DNA from: Streptomyces acidiscabies
Lineage (GTDB): Bacteria > Actinomycetota > Actinomycetes > Streptomycetales > Streptomycetaceae
Direction: 5' to 3'
Length of the DNA: 64,000 nt
Assembly: GCF_020010905.1 (NCBI RefSeq)
Contig: NZ_JAGJBY010000002.1
Span: forward strand, 2,542,001 to 2,606,000
The notes under the pieces were generated by a model. It saw nothing but the letters and a program-made list of their open reading frames with translations. It was not told where the DNA came from and made no database searches. The translations under genes were made by a program, and so were the position numbers. Positions 54,847 through 63,689 of this stretch are shown piece after piece; within the stretch, counting starts at the first letter, position 1, and each line of letters begins with the position of its first letter.

Positions 54847-56247
54847 GTGAGTGAGACGAAGACCCCCACCCCCGCGACCGCGATCCCGGGTCTGCCGGCG
54901 GCCGTGCTGCCGGCCGTCGTCGGGAGCGCGCTGCCCGCCGGCGCCGTGCCCGCTGCCCCGCCGATGGCCGGGCCGGTGACGCCCACCCTCCAGTACCGCT
55001 TCGACGGGCCGGACGACGCCCCCGTGCTCATCCTGGGCCCCTCGCTCGGGACCACCTGGCACATGTGGGACCGGCAGATTCCCGAACTCACCAAGCAGTG
55101 GCGGGTGTTCAGGTTCGACCTGCCCGGCCACGGCGGCGCCCCCGCCTACCCCGCCGGATCGGTCGCCGACCTGGCCGCGCGCCTGCTGGCCACCCTGGAC
55201 GCGCTCGGCGTGCAGCGCTTCGGCTTCGCGGGCTGCGCGCTCGCGGGCGCCGTCGGCGTCGAACTCGCCCTGCGCCACCCCGAACGGCTCGCCTCGCTCG
55301 CGCTGATCGCCTCCTCGCCCCGGTTCGGCACGGCCGACGAGTTCCGCCAGCGCGGCGTGATCGTGCGCACCAACGGCCTCGACCCGATCGCCCGCACCTC
55401 GCCGGACCGCTGGTTCACGGCCGGGTTCGCCGCCGCGCAGCCCGCGATCACCGACTGGGCCGTCCAGATGGTCCGCACCACCGACCCCGGCTGCTACATC
55501 GCCTCCTGCGAGGCCCTCGCCGCCTTCGACGTACGGCACGAACTGGGCATGGTCGGCGTCCCGACGCTGGTCCTCGTCGGCTCCGACGACCAGGTCACCG
55601 GCCCCGCCGAGGCGCGCACGCTGGTCGCCGGCATCCCGGACGCGCGCCTCGCCGTCGTCCCCGGCGCCTCGCACCTCGTACCGGTGGAGCAGCCGGCCGC
55701 CGTCACCGACCTGCTGGTGCGGCACTTCTCGACGGCCTGGCAGCCCGGGTACGACACGGGTCAGACCGTGGTACCGGGGATACCCGTAGTACTTCCGCAG
55801 CAGCCCGTCCCGATCGCCGAGATCGCCCCGGCCCCGCCGGTCGCGACCGACCAGGTGATGGGGCGGCCCGACCCGTACGACTCCGGGCTGAAGGTCCGCC
55901 GCGAGGTGCTCGGCGACGCGCACGTGGACCGCGCGCTGACCCAGGCCGACGACTTCTCCGGCGACTTCCAGGAGTTCATCACCCGGTACGCCTGGGGCGA
56001 GATCTGGGACCGCCCCGGCCTCGACCGGCGCGCGCGCAGCTGCGTCACCCTGACGGCCCTCGTCGCGGGCGGTCACCTCGACGAACTCGCCTTCCACACG
56101 CGCGCGGCCCTGCGCAACGGCCTCACCCCGGACGAGATCAAGGAGGTCCTGCTGCACGCCGCCGTCTACTGCGGGGTGCCCTCGGCCAACAGCGCGTTCC
56201 GGGTGGCCCAGCAGGTCATCCGGGAGGAGACCACACCGCAGGAGTGA
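54847..56247 (+). CDS. PcaL-like fusion: 3-oxoadipate enol-lactone hydrolase domain plus 4-carboxymuconolactone decarboxylase domain
   Basis: 466 residues. Residues 45-300 are an alpha/beta hydrolase (LGPSLGTTWHMWDRQIP, FDLPGHGGAPAYP, GASHLVPVEQP); residues 345-460 are an intact carboxymuconolactone decarboxylase (ARSCVTLTALVAGGHLDELA, FHTRAA, LHAAVYCGVPSANSAF). The fusion is typical of actinomycete beta-ketoadipate catabolism of protocatechuate. Oddly, the nucleophile elbow reads AGCALAG where GxSxG is expected, so the hydrolase half lacks the usual Ser. No other pca genes are adjacent. The GTG start has a weak ribosome site; the transcript may be nearly leaderless (TAGCGT at 54836-54841). 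Confidence 0.82.
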   Translation: MSETKTPTPATAIPGLPAAVLPAVVGSALPAGAVPAAPPMAGPVTPTLQYRFDGPDDAPVLILGPSLGTTWHMWDRQIPELTKQWRVFRFDLPGHGGAPAYPAGSVADLAARLLATLDALGVQRFGFAGCALAGAVGVELALRHPERLASLALIASSPRFGTADEFRQRGVIVRTNGLDPIARTSPDRWFTAGFAAAQPAITDWAVQMVRTTDPGCYIASCEALAAFDVRHELGMVGVPTLVLVGSDDQVTGPAEARTLVAGIPDARLAVVPGASHLVPVEQPAAVTDLLVRHFSTAWQPGYDTGQTVVPGIPVVLPQQPVPIAEIAPAPPVATDQVMGRPDPYDSGLKVRREVLGDAHVDRALTQADDFSGDFQEFITRYAWGEIWDRPGLDRRARSCVTLTALVAGGHLDELAFHTRAALRNGLTPDEIKEVLLHAAVYCGVPSANSAFRVAQQVIREETTPQE

Positions 56248-56250
56248 GCG

Positions 56251-56913
56251 ATGCAGGATGGACCCATGACGAAGTCCATCCAGCTCACCAAGAAGTCGCA
56301 CGCCTGTGTCCGCCTGGAGAAGGACGGCCGCACCCTCGTCCTCGACCCGGGTGTGTTCAGCGAGGCGGACGCGGCTGTCGGCGCGGACGCGATCCTGATC
56401 ACGCACGAGCACCCGGACCACTTCAGCGAGGCGCACCTGAGGGCCGCGCTGGAGGCGAACCCCGAGGCCGGGATCTGGACCCTGCGCGCGGTCGCGGAGC
56501 AGCTCACGGCGGCCTTCCCCGGGCGCGTGCACACCGTCGGGCACGGCGACACGTTCACCGCCGCCGGGTTCGACGTCCAGGTCCACGGCGAACTGCACGC
56601 CGTGATCCACCCGGACCTCCCGCGCATCACGAACGTCGGCTACCTGATCGACGACGGCCGCGTCTTCCACCCCGGGGACGCGCTCACCGTCCCCGACCAC
56701 GCCGTGGAGACGCTGATGCTGCCCGTGATGGCCCCCTGGAGCAAGATCTCCGAGGTGATCGACTACGTCCGCGAGGTGAAGCCCGCGCGCGCGTACGACA
56801 TCCACGACGCCCTCCTGACCGACCTCGCCCGGCCGATCTACGACAACCAGATCGGCTCGCTGGGCGGCGCCGAGCACGGGCGGCTGGCGCCCGGGGAGAG
56901 CACCTCGCTGTGA
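56251..56913 (+). CDS. Metallo-beta-lactamase-fold hydrolase (UlaG-like)
   Basis: 220 residues with the metal site THEHPDHF (HxHxDH), a downstream GDAL and C-terminal DIHDALL. The short N-terminus (KSHACVRLEKDGRTLVLDPG) is that of the UlaG-like subgroup, whose actinomycete members are mostly uncharacterised. AGGAG lies six bases before the ATG, directly after the PcaL-like stop. An internal ATG at 56266 is an alternative. Confidence 0.85.
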   Translation: MQDGPMTKSIQLTKKSHACVRLEKDGRTLVLDPGVFSEADAAVGADAILITHEHPDHFSEAHLRAALEANPEAGIWTLRAVAEQLTAAFPGRVHTVGHGDTFTAAGFDVQVHGELHAVIHPDLPRITNVGYLIDDGRVFHPGDALTVPDHAVETLMLPVMAPWSKISEVIDYVREVKPARAYDIHDALLTDLARPIYDNQIGSLGGAEHGRLAPGESTSL

Positions 56914-56943
56914 CTGTCGGTGGGGCCCGGTAGGTTGTCGGGC

Positions 56944-57723
56944 ATGCGCATCGCGACCTGGAACGTGAACTCGATCACCGCCCGCCTGCCGAGGCTCCTG
57001 GCCTGGCTGGAGAGCAGCGGCACGGACGTGCTGTGCCTCCAGGAGGCCAAGCTGGCCGAGGAGCAGTTCCCGTTCGACGCGCTGCGCGAGGCCGGGTACG
57101 AGGCGGCGGTGAACGCGACGGGCCGGTGGAACGGCGTGGCGGTGCTCTCCCGGGTCGGCCTCGACGACGTCGTCAAGGGCCTGCCGGGCGGCCCGGAGTA
57201 CGACGGCGCCGAGGAGCCGCGCGCGGTGTCGGCGACCTGCGGTCCCGTGCGCGTGTGGTCGGTGTACGTGCCGAACGGGCGCGAGGTCGACCACGCGCAC
57301 TACGCGTACAAGCTCCAGTGGTTCGAGGCGCTGAAGGCGGCCGTCACGGGCGACGCGCAGGGGGGCCGTCCGTTCGCCGTCCTCGGTGACTACAACGTGG
57401 CCCCCACGGACGACGACGTCTTCGACACGGCCGTCTTCGAGGGCCTCACCCACGTCACCCCCGCCGAGCGCGCGGCCCTCGCGGCCCTGCGCGAGACCGG
57501 TCTCACGGACGTCGTACCCCGCCCCCTCAAGTACGACCACCCGTACACCTACTGGGACTACCGCCAGCTCGCCTTCCCCAAGAACCGGGGCATGCGCATC
57601 GACCTGGTCTACGGCAACGAGCCCTTCGCGAAGGCGGTCAAGGACGCGTACGTCGACCGCGAGGAGCGCAAGGGGAAGGGCGCGTCGGACCACGCGCCGG
57701 TGGTCGTCGACCTGGAGGTGTAA
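56944..57723 (+). CDS. xth: Exodeoxyribonuclease III
   Basis: 259 residues of the exonuclease III/AP endonuclease family: MRIATWNVNSITARLPRLL, LCLQEAKLAEEQFP (metal Glu), VYVPNGRE, VLGDYNVAPTDDDV, RGMRIDLVYG and the final SDHAPVVVDL (catalytic Asp-His). It repairs abasic sites and trims 3' ends in the cytoplasm. A normal chromosomal gene outside the cluster. Confidence 0.95.
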   Translation: MRIATWNVNSITARLPRLLAWLESSGTDVLCLQEAKLAEEQFPFDALREAGYEAAVNATGRWNGVAVLSRVGLDDVVKGLPGGPEYDGAEEPRAVSATCGPVRVWSVYVPNGREVDHAHYAYKLQWFEALKAAVTGDAQGGRPFAVLGDYNVAPTDDDVFDTAVFEGLTHVTPAERAALAALRETGLTDVVPRPLKYDHPYTYWDYRQLAFPKNRGMRIDLVYGNEPFAKAVKDAYVDREERKGKGASDHAPVVVDLEV

Positions 57724-57782
57724 CCGGGTAGTACCCCGGAGGGAGGGCGACGGGTGCCGGCACGTCGGCGCCTCGTCGGAGG

Positions 57783-59771
57783 TCACAGCTCCGTCAGGTC
57801 CACCGCCGCCGCCAGCGCCGCGTACCCCGCGTCCGAAGGGTGCAGCCGGTCCCCGCTGTCGTACGCGGGCAGCAGCCGGGCCGGATCGGCGGGGTCCCGC
57901 AGCGCGGCGTCGAAGTCGAGGACGGCGTCGAAGGCGTCGCCGTCCCGGATCCACGCGTTGACCTTCTCGCGCCGCTTCTGGACCTCGGGGGTGCATCTCG
58001 GGTCCCCGGCGCACGGCAGGAGCGTCGCGCCCAGTACCCGTACCCCGCGCGCCCCGGCCCGCTCGGCGAGCTTCCGCAGCCCGTCGGTCACGTCGTCCGA
58101 CGTCCCGCCCCGGAGCAGGTCGTTGATCCCCTCGAAGACGACCAGCGTCCGCACCGAAGGCTGCGCGAACACGTCCCGCTCCAGCCGCGCGAGCGCGGAC
58201 ACTCCCGAGGCGACGGGCGAGACGCCGTCCCCGGCATAGCCGTCGGCGGCGACGCGGTTCCCGGCGATCCCGGCGTTCAGCACGCCGTACGCGGGTACCG
58301 CCCGCTGTCCGCGCAGGCGCGCGGCGAGCCCGTCCGGCCACCGCCGGTTCGCGTCCGTCGTCGACAGGTACCCGTCGGTGATCGAGTCCCCCAGAAGGAC
58401 GACGCTCCCGGGTCCCCCGGCCACGTCGACCCCGGCGAGCAGCGGCCACCCGGTGAGCTCCGAGGCGTACGCCGTCCCCGCGCGGTCCGCCGTGTGATCG
58501 CCCGGCGCGCTGAGGTACGACCGCTGCGAGGCGTACCGGTGCGTGGGCAGCGCGGTCACGGTCCCCGGCAGGTGGAAGCTGACCAGCAGATCGGCGCCCG
58601 CGGGCACGACGAGGTCCACCGGATCGCTGACGGCGCGCGTCCCGGCGGGGATCTCGACACCGGACGCCCCGCCGAAGGACACGGGCACCGGAACCCCGTC
58701 CACGGCCGCTCCGGAGCCGCTGGGGGCGGCGCCAGGGGCCGTCGGACCCGGGGTTGGGCTCAGAGGCTCGGCGGGGGCTGCCGGAGCCGTCACGGGCGGC
58801 GTGCGGCCGGAAGACCCGGTGGAGCCGCCCGAGGCGGTTCGGGACGCCGTGGCGCCCGCGCCCCCGGCAGACTCCGCCGGGACCTCTCCGGACGCGCTCG
58901 CCCGCCCACCCGGCATCGGGCCCGCCCCCGGCACGCCTGCCGCCCGCGCGCGCAGCGCCACCGTCGCCGCCCCGATCCGCACCGGCACCGAGGCGAACGT
59001 GTTGTCGAAGCGCAGCCGTACGCGGGCGCCGCCCGCCGACGTGTGGACGACCAGCCGCAGCGTGCGGTCCGTCCACGGGCCCTCGGCGGGGAGGCCCGAC
59101 TGGGCCGTGGCCCACGTGCCGGTCCAGGGACCGGGGTTCGTGCGGATCGCGAGGGCGAATACGTGAAGGCCGGAGGCGACGGGGAGGCGTACGGAGGTGA
59201 CGGTGCGGGCCGGCGCCAGGGGGACCGTCACGGCGTACACGCGCGCGCGTGCGGGACGGCGGCCGGCGGGGGTGTTGACGTGGGGGAGGGCGACCGCCTT
59301 CGTGGCGAGAGGGCCCCGGCGCCAGTCGGGGGCGGCGAGGGTGTACGGCGCGCGCGTGCCGTCGGCGTACGCGATCTCGCCCTCCCCGCGCGCGGTGTGC
59401 CCCGCCGTGCTCGTGACGAGGAACGTGAGCGCGTCGCCCCGGCCGAGGGCGGTCACCCGCTGCCCGTCGGCGAGGACGTTGTCCGGGGCGCCGGGGGCGG
59501 TCGCCGGCCAGGTCAGGCGGGTGCCGTGCACGGTCAGGGCGCGGCCGGGGGTCCAGCCCGCCGAGGCGAGCGCCGAGGCGGAGAGGGAGGCGCCCCTGCC
59601 GTCGAGGTCCGCGCCGGAGGGGCGGTCGTCCGCGCTGATGCCCCGGTTGTCGAAGTGGCTCTCCAGGGGTACGGGGGGAGCGCCCGGGGCGCGCGAACCG
59701 GCGCGCGCGGCGGTCTGGGGAGCCAGCAGCAGGGTCGCGATCAGCGGAAACGCCCAGGCCTTTCGGCGCAC
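57783..59771 (-). CDS. Secreted SGNH/GDSL-family lipase/esterase
   Basis: 662 residues from GTG 59771 (GGAGAGGGAGAGAC just upstream), with a signal peptide (RRKAWAFPLIATLLLAPQTA, cleavage after ARA). The C-terminal third holds the SGNH catalytic blocks: LLGDSITDGY (Ser), GIAGNRV (Gly/Asn area), FEGINDLLRGG (Asn) and DRLHPSDAGYAAL (Asp-His). A segment rich in Gly, Ala, Ser, Pro and Thr at about residues 280-355 separates the N-terminal beta-rich half from the hydrolase and may be a flexible linker. The substrate is unknown; family members include acylhydrolases and rhamnogalacturonan acetylesterases. Confidence 0.88.
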   Translation of the reverse strand: MRRKAWAFPLIATLLLAPQTAARAGSRAPGAPPVPLESHFDNRGISADDRPSGADLDGRGASLSASALASAGWTPGRALTVHGTRLTWPATAPGAPDNVLADGQRVTALGRGDALTFLVTSTAGHTARGEGEIAYADGTRAPYTLAAPDWRRGPLATKAVALPHVNTPAGRRPARARVYAVTVPLAPARTVTSVRLPVASGLHVFALAIRTNPGPWTGTWATAQSGLPAEGPWTDRTLRLVVHTSAGGARVRLRFDNTFASVPVRIGAATVALRARAAGVPGAGPMPGGRASASGEVPAESAGGAGATASRTASGGSTGSSGRTPPVTAPAAPAEPLSPTPGPTAPGAAPSGSGAAVDGVPVPVSFGGASGVEIPAGTRAVSDPVDLVVPAGADLLVSFHLPGTVTALPTHRYASQRSYLSAPGDHTADRAGTAYASELTGWPLLAGVDVAGGPGSVVLLGDSITDGYLSTTDANRRWPDGLAARLRGQRAVPAYGVLNAGIAGNRVAADGYAGDGVSPVASGVSALARLERDVFAQPSVRTLVVFEGINDLLRGGTSDDVTDGLRKLAERAGARGVRVLGATLLPCAGDPRCTPEVQKRREKVNAWIRDGDAFDAVLDFDAALRDPADPARLLPAYDSGDRLHPSDAGYAALAAAVDLTEL

Positions 59772-59872
59772 GTCTCTCCCTCTCCTGTCGTCCGATGATC
59801 GTACCGGGACGGCGGACACGGGTGCCCGCGCGCCTGTGGTGCGGACGACGGTGCGAATGCCACGCTGGGCGT

Positions 59873-60292
59873 ATGAACATCCCTTTCCTGGGCAACAGGC
59901 GCAAGAGGGCTGCGGGCGCGCTGCTGGACGCGGACCCCGAGGGCGTGGCCGAGCTGCTGTCCGAGTGCGAACTCCTGCGCTCCCAGGCGGAGGAGGCCGG
60001 CGTCCGGCTCGACGACACGGTCGGCTCCCTGGAGGCGCTCGACCAGCTGCTGCCGCGCTGGCGCGACGACGAGGAGACGCTGATCTGGCTCGGCAACGAC
60101 GCCGGGCTCTACCTCGGCACGGTCGTCGTCCGCACCGTCGAGGGCGCCGAGTGGACCTTCTGGCCGGGCGGCGAACCCGTCGTACGGCTGGGCTCCGGGC
60201 GGGAGTTCGACGTCGTGACGGCCGGCCGGGAGTGGGCGGCCAGCGGGGTGCCGGAGCTGTCGCAGTGGTACGCGGAGGTCGCCGAGGCGTGA
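59873..60292 (+). CDS. Conserved Streptomyces protein of unknown function (DUF6278-like)
   Basis: 139 residues, no signal or membrane segment, acidic. The block LLSECELLRSQAEEAGVRLD, then SLEALDQLLPRWRDD and WLGNDAGLYLGTVVV, resembles a family widespread in Streptomyces and recalled as DUF6278. No function is known. Divergent from the SGNH hydrolase gene. Confidence 0.75.
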   Translation: MNIPFLGNRRKRAAGALLDADPEGVAELLSECELLRSQAEEAGVRLDDTVGSLEALDQLLPRWRDDEETLIWLGNDAGLYLGTVVVRTVEGAEWTFWPGGEPVVRLGSGREFDVVTAGREWAASGVPELSQWYAEVAEA

Positions 60293-60436
60293 CGGGGTGC
60301 CCGGGGTCGTGCGGCCACGAGAAGAGAGGTTAAATACGGCTTATGCCCGAAAAGTGCGTGTCGCGTCTCAAGTCCCGTCCGCTCTCGATAGTTTGCGGCG
60401 ACCACGACACACAGCTGAGAGCGAGTAGGGCTGAGC

Positions 60437-60520
60437 ATGGCCGTCGATCCGTTGATCGGACTGCGTGACGTCGACAAGCGCAAGAAGGAGCCCGACCGGG
60501 CCCGCTCCGTCGGCCACTAG
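60437..60520 (+). CDS. Possible small protein, 27 residues
   Basis: ATG preceded by a weak AGGG; reads MAVDPLIGLRDVDKRKKEPD and ends RARSVGH. It is charged and lies in a region with no other gene. I do not recognise it; it could be a real microprotein, a relic of a longer gene, or chance. Confidence 0.25.
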   Translation: MAVDPLIGLRDVDKRKKEPDRARSVGH

Positions 60521-60914
60521 TGGGGGGCGTCCATGCCGTGACCGGGCTCGACTACGATGGATCGTTCATCCCCGGAGCGACGGTGACCGGGCCGGGGACT
60601 CCGCCGCAGGGCGGACCGTAGGGGGCAGCAGTTCACCAGAGCCATACCCGGCCGGACGCGCGGCCGGAGATCACTGCTCGCACAGCGCAGGCGGTCCGTA
60701 CGACGGGTCGGACGCTGTACGGGGAGAAGGTCAGCCGCGCGCCGGACGGGTTGTGCTCGATGCGGAGCGGGTCGGGTGGGTGTGCGGCGCATCGCCGGAC
60801 CGGCTTGCCGAGAGCGGGCGGGCCCTCGCCGTGGAGGCGCGGCGGGGGCCCGCCCGTCCTGGTTCCCGGGAGCGCGGCGTACGAGGCGTGTGGCGCACGG
60901 CATTTGACGGAGCC
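60521..60914. other. Gene-free stretch
   Basis: 394 bases of GC-rich sequence between the tiny frame and a membrane-protein gene on the other strand. I see no convincing gene, strong hairpin or repeat; it may hold the 3' regulatory region of the neighbour. Confidence 0.4.
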
Positions 60915-61670
60915 TCAGGTCGCCCGGTGGGACGTCGGGGTCACCGGGTCCACCAGCGGCGTACGGGCCGGCCGGGTCACGTCGGCCACCAGCTCCACCA
61001 CATCGGGGCCGTACGCCTGGGAGTTGACCACCTTCAGGAGCAGCGCGAAGGAGTCCGCGCCGTACTTGCGGGCCAGCCGCTCGTGATGGCGGGCCAAGTA
61101 CCGGGTCGCCGCCTGGTTGTTGATCGCGCGCTGGCCGCAGAAGAGGAACACCGGCCGCGTGCCGCGCCGTTCGCCGGTCGTGAGCCGGGCCAGCAGGACG
61201 TACTCGGTGATCCCGGTGTCCATCCGGTAGCGCTCGGTGCCGATCTGGAACGCCCCCCGGTCCGGGCCGGGTTCGGGGTCGATGTTCACCCGGAAGCCGG
61301 GCAGCATCGCCGACATGTGCGCGAGCATCCGCCGATTCGAACTGGGCCCGCCCACACAGAACTCCGTACGCTCGCCGAAGCCTTGCTGCACCCCGTCCTG
61401 GGTGACCATCTGCACGTTGGCCCCGCAGTCCTTGATGAGCGCGGCAAGTTCGAGGAGCGCGAACACGTCGTAACGGTGCACGGCGGGCTCGGAGGTCGCC
61501 GGGTCGCGGTTGACGACGAGCAGCGACTCGGAGTTCTCCGGCAGCCCGAAGAACGCCTGTTTACGGCGGAGCCGGCGCCTCCACAGGTACGTCCGCGCCA
61601 GCCAGCCGAGCCCGGCACTGATACCGGCGGCCAGCACGCCGAGGACGATATTGCGCACGTCGTCGTTCAT
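60915..61670 (-). CDS. Membrane-anchored protein of unknown function
   Basis: 251 residues. One N-terminal membrane segment (IVLGVLAAGISAGLGWLA) is followed by basic WRRRLRRK, so the bulk should be cytoplasmic. The middle has LLVVNRDPATSEPAVHRYDV and later IGTERYRMDTGITEYVLLAR. Proteins of this layout are common and uncharacterised in Streptomyces. No catalytic motif is recognised. Confidence 0.7.
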   Translation of the reverse strand: MNDDVRNIVLGVLAAGISAGLGWLARTYLWRRRLRRKQAFFGLPENSESLLVVNRDPATSEPAVHRYDVFALLELAALIKDCGANVQMVTQDGVQQGFGERTEFCVGGPSSNRRMLAHMSAMLPGFRVNIDPEPGPDRGAFQIGTERYRMDTGITEYVLLARLTTGERRGTRPVFLFCGQRAINNQAATRYLARHHERLARKYGADSFALLLKVVNSQAYGPDVVELVADVTRPARTPLVDPVTPTSHRAT

Positions 61671-61817
61671 GGGCGCGCATGGTAGCGGCCGAACCCATCT
61701 GGGGCGTACCCGTGTTCGAGGTGTGGCAGTCGTATGACAGTGCCCTGAATGCCCCTGTCGGCGACGGGGCAGGGTGGCTACAGTGCGCGGACGGTCCTTG
61801 ACTGGAGGTACATACGG

Positions 61818-63638
61818 ATGGCCCTGCGTCGCCCTGTGGCACGGAAACTGACGGTCCTGGCGGTCTCTGCCGCCGTGGTCTCGGTGGGTGCCGCCGCGCC
61901 ACCGAACGCCTTGTCATCATCCGTTCGGCAAAAGGCGGTTGAGAAGGTTCCCGTCGCCGTCGGGTACGGCGGCGCCGTCTCCAGCGTCGACGCGGACGCG
62001 TCCGCCGCCGGCATCGAGGTACTGCGCAAGGGCGGTAACGCGGTCGACGCGGCCGTCGCCACCGCCGCCGCGCTCGGCGTCACCGAGCCCTACTCGGCGG
62101 GCGTCGGAGGAGGCGGCTACTTCGTCTACTACGACGCCAAGTCCCGTACGGTGCGCACGATCGACGGCCGCGAGACCGCGCCGCTGAGCGCCGACGCGAA
62201 CCTGTTCGTCGAGAACGGCCAGCCCCTCGCGTTCGCCGACGCCGTCAGCAGCGGCCTCAGCGTCGGCACCCCCGGCACGCCCGCCACGTGGGCGAGCGCG
62301 CTGTCCAAGTGGGGTACGAAGAGCCTGGGTTCGGTGCTGAAGCCGGCCGAGCGGATCGCCCGCGACGGGTTCACCGTCGACGACACGTTCCGCTCGCAGA
62401 CCGCCGCCAACGAGACCCGGTTCCGCTACTTCCCCGACACGACGAAGCTGTTCCTGCCGAACGGGCAGCTCCCGGTGGTCGGTTCGACCTTCAAGAACCT
62501 CGACCTCGCCCGTACGTATGCGGAGTTGGGCAGGAAGGGCGTCTCCGCGATCTACCGGGGCGACATCGGCAAGGACATCGTCAGTACGGTCAACAAGCCG
62601 CCGGTGGCCCCGGGTTCCGGGTGGAACGCCCGGCCCGGCAAGCTCTCCGCCGCCGACCTCGCCGCCTACCGCGCCAACTTCCAGGCGCCCACGAAGACTT
62701 CGTACCGAGGACTCGGCGTCTACTCGATCGCGCCGTCCTCCTCCGGCGGCACGACCGTCGGCGAGGCTCTCAACATCCTGGAGAAGACGGACCTTTCGAA
62801 GGCGAGCGAGGTCCAGTACCTGCACCGCTACATCGAGGCCAGCCGGATCGCGTTCGCCGACCGGGGCCGCTGGGTCGGCGACCCGGCCTTCGAGAACGTC
62901 CCCACGAAGGAACTCCTCTCGCAGAAGTACGCCGACTCGCGGGCCTGCCTCATCAAGGACGACGCCGTCCTCACCAGCCCTGTCGCGCCCGGCGATCCGC
63001 GCAACCCGGCGGCCTGCGACGCGAGCGGGACACCGGCGCCGACGACCTACGAGGGCGACAGCACCACGCACCTCACGGTCGCCGACAAGTGGGGCAACGT
63101 CGTCGCCTACACCCTCACCATCGAGCAGACCGGCGGCAGCGCGATCACCGTCCCGGGCCGGGGATTCATCCTCAACAACGAGCTGACGGACTTCTCGTTC
63201 GCGCCCGCGAGCCCCGCCGTGCACGACCCGAACCTGCCCGGCCCCGGCAAGCGGCCCCGGTCGTCGATCTCGCCGACCATCGTGCTCGACAAGGCCGACA
63301 AGCCGGTGGTGGCGCTGGGTTCGCCCGGTGGGGCGACCATCATCACGACCGTCCTCCAGGTGCTGACCGAATTCGTGGACCGGAAGCTGCCGTTGGTCGA
63401 CGCGATCGCCGCTCCGCGAGCCAGTCAGCGCAATCAGACGACCACCGAACTCGAACCGGCCCTCTACAACGGTGACTTGAGGGGCAAGCTGGAGGCGATC
63501 GGGCACGGGTTCCGGCTGAACGCCGAGATCGGCGCCGCAACTGCCGTGCAGCGGCTGCCCGGTGGGAAGTGGCTGGCAGCCGCCGAGACCGTGCGGCGTG
63601 GTGGCGGGTCGGCGCAGGTGGTGTACCCGGCGCGCTAG
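61818..63638 (+). CDS. ggt: Gamma-glutamyltranspeptidase
   Basis: 606 residues, ATG nine bases after GGAGG, with a signal peptide (KLTVLAVSAAVVSVGAAA). The large subunit carries GVGGGGYFVYYD and RETAPLSADANLF. The self-processing site is in DSTTHLTVADKWGN, with the nucleophilic Thr near residue 416; the small subunit follows with ITVPGRGFILNNELTDF, then PRSSISPTIV and GSPGGATIITTVLQVL. It transfers or hydrolyses gamma-glutamyl groups of glutathione-like compounds outside the cell. A chromosomal gene with no evident link to the peptide cluster. Confidence 0.95.
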   Translation: MALRRPVARKLTVLAVSAAVVSVGAAAPPNALSSSVRQKAVEKVPVAVGYGGAVSSVDADASAAGIEVLRKGGNAVDAAVATAAALGVTEPYSAGVGGGGYFVYYDAKSRTVRTIDGRETAPLSADANLFVENGQPLAFADAVSSGLSVGTPGTPATWASALSKWGTKSLGSVLKPAERIARDGFTVDDTFRSQTAANETRFRYFPDTTKLFLPNGQLPVVGSTFKNLDLARTYAELGRKGVSAIYRGDIGKDIVSTVNKPPVAPGSGWNARPGKLSAADLAAYRANFQAPTKTSYRGLGVYSIAPSSSGGTTVGEALNILEKTDLSKASEVQYLHRYIEASRIAFADRGRWVGDPAFENVPTKELLSQKYADSRACLIKDDAVLTSPVAPGDPRNPAACDASGTPAPTTYEGDSTTHLTVADKWGNVVAYTLTIEQTGGSAITVPGRGFILNNELTDFSFAPASPAVHDPNLPGPGKRPRSSISPTIVLDKADKPVVALGSPGGATIITTVLQVLTEFVDRKLPLVDAIAAPRASQRNQTTTELEPALYNGDLRGKLEAIGHGFRLNAEIGAATAVQRLPGGKWLAAAETVRRGGGSAQVVYPAR

Positions 63639-63649
63639 CCGAGGGAGTT

Positions 63650-63687
63650 GACGGGCGGCTCACCCGATTCCGGGTGGGCCGCCCGTC
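63650..63687. terminator. Bidirectional terminator between ggt and map
   Basis: GACGGGCGGC(T)CACCCG (63650-63666) pairs with CGGGTG(G)GCCGCCCGTC (63671-63687) around a four-base loop. Confidence 0.8.
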
Positions 63688-63689
63688 GT

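Noticed and set aside
54187..60096. Minus-strand frame of nearly 6 kb across the right flank
   Set aside because: It runs antisense through several well-supported genes and shows no family similarity; a GC artefact.
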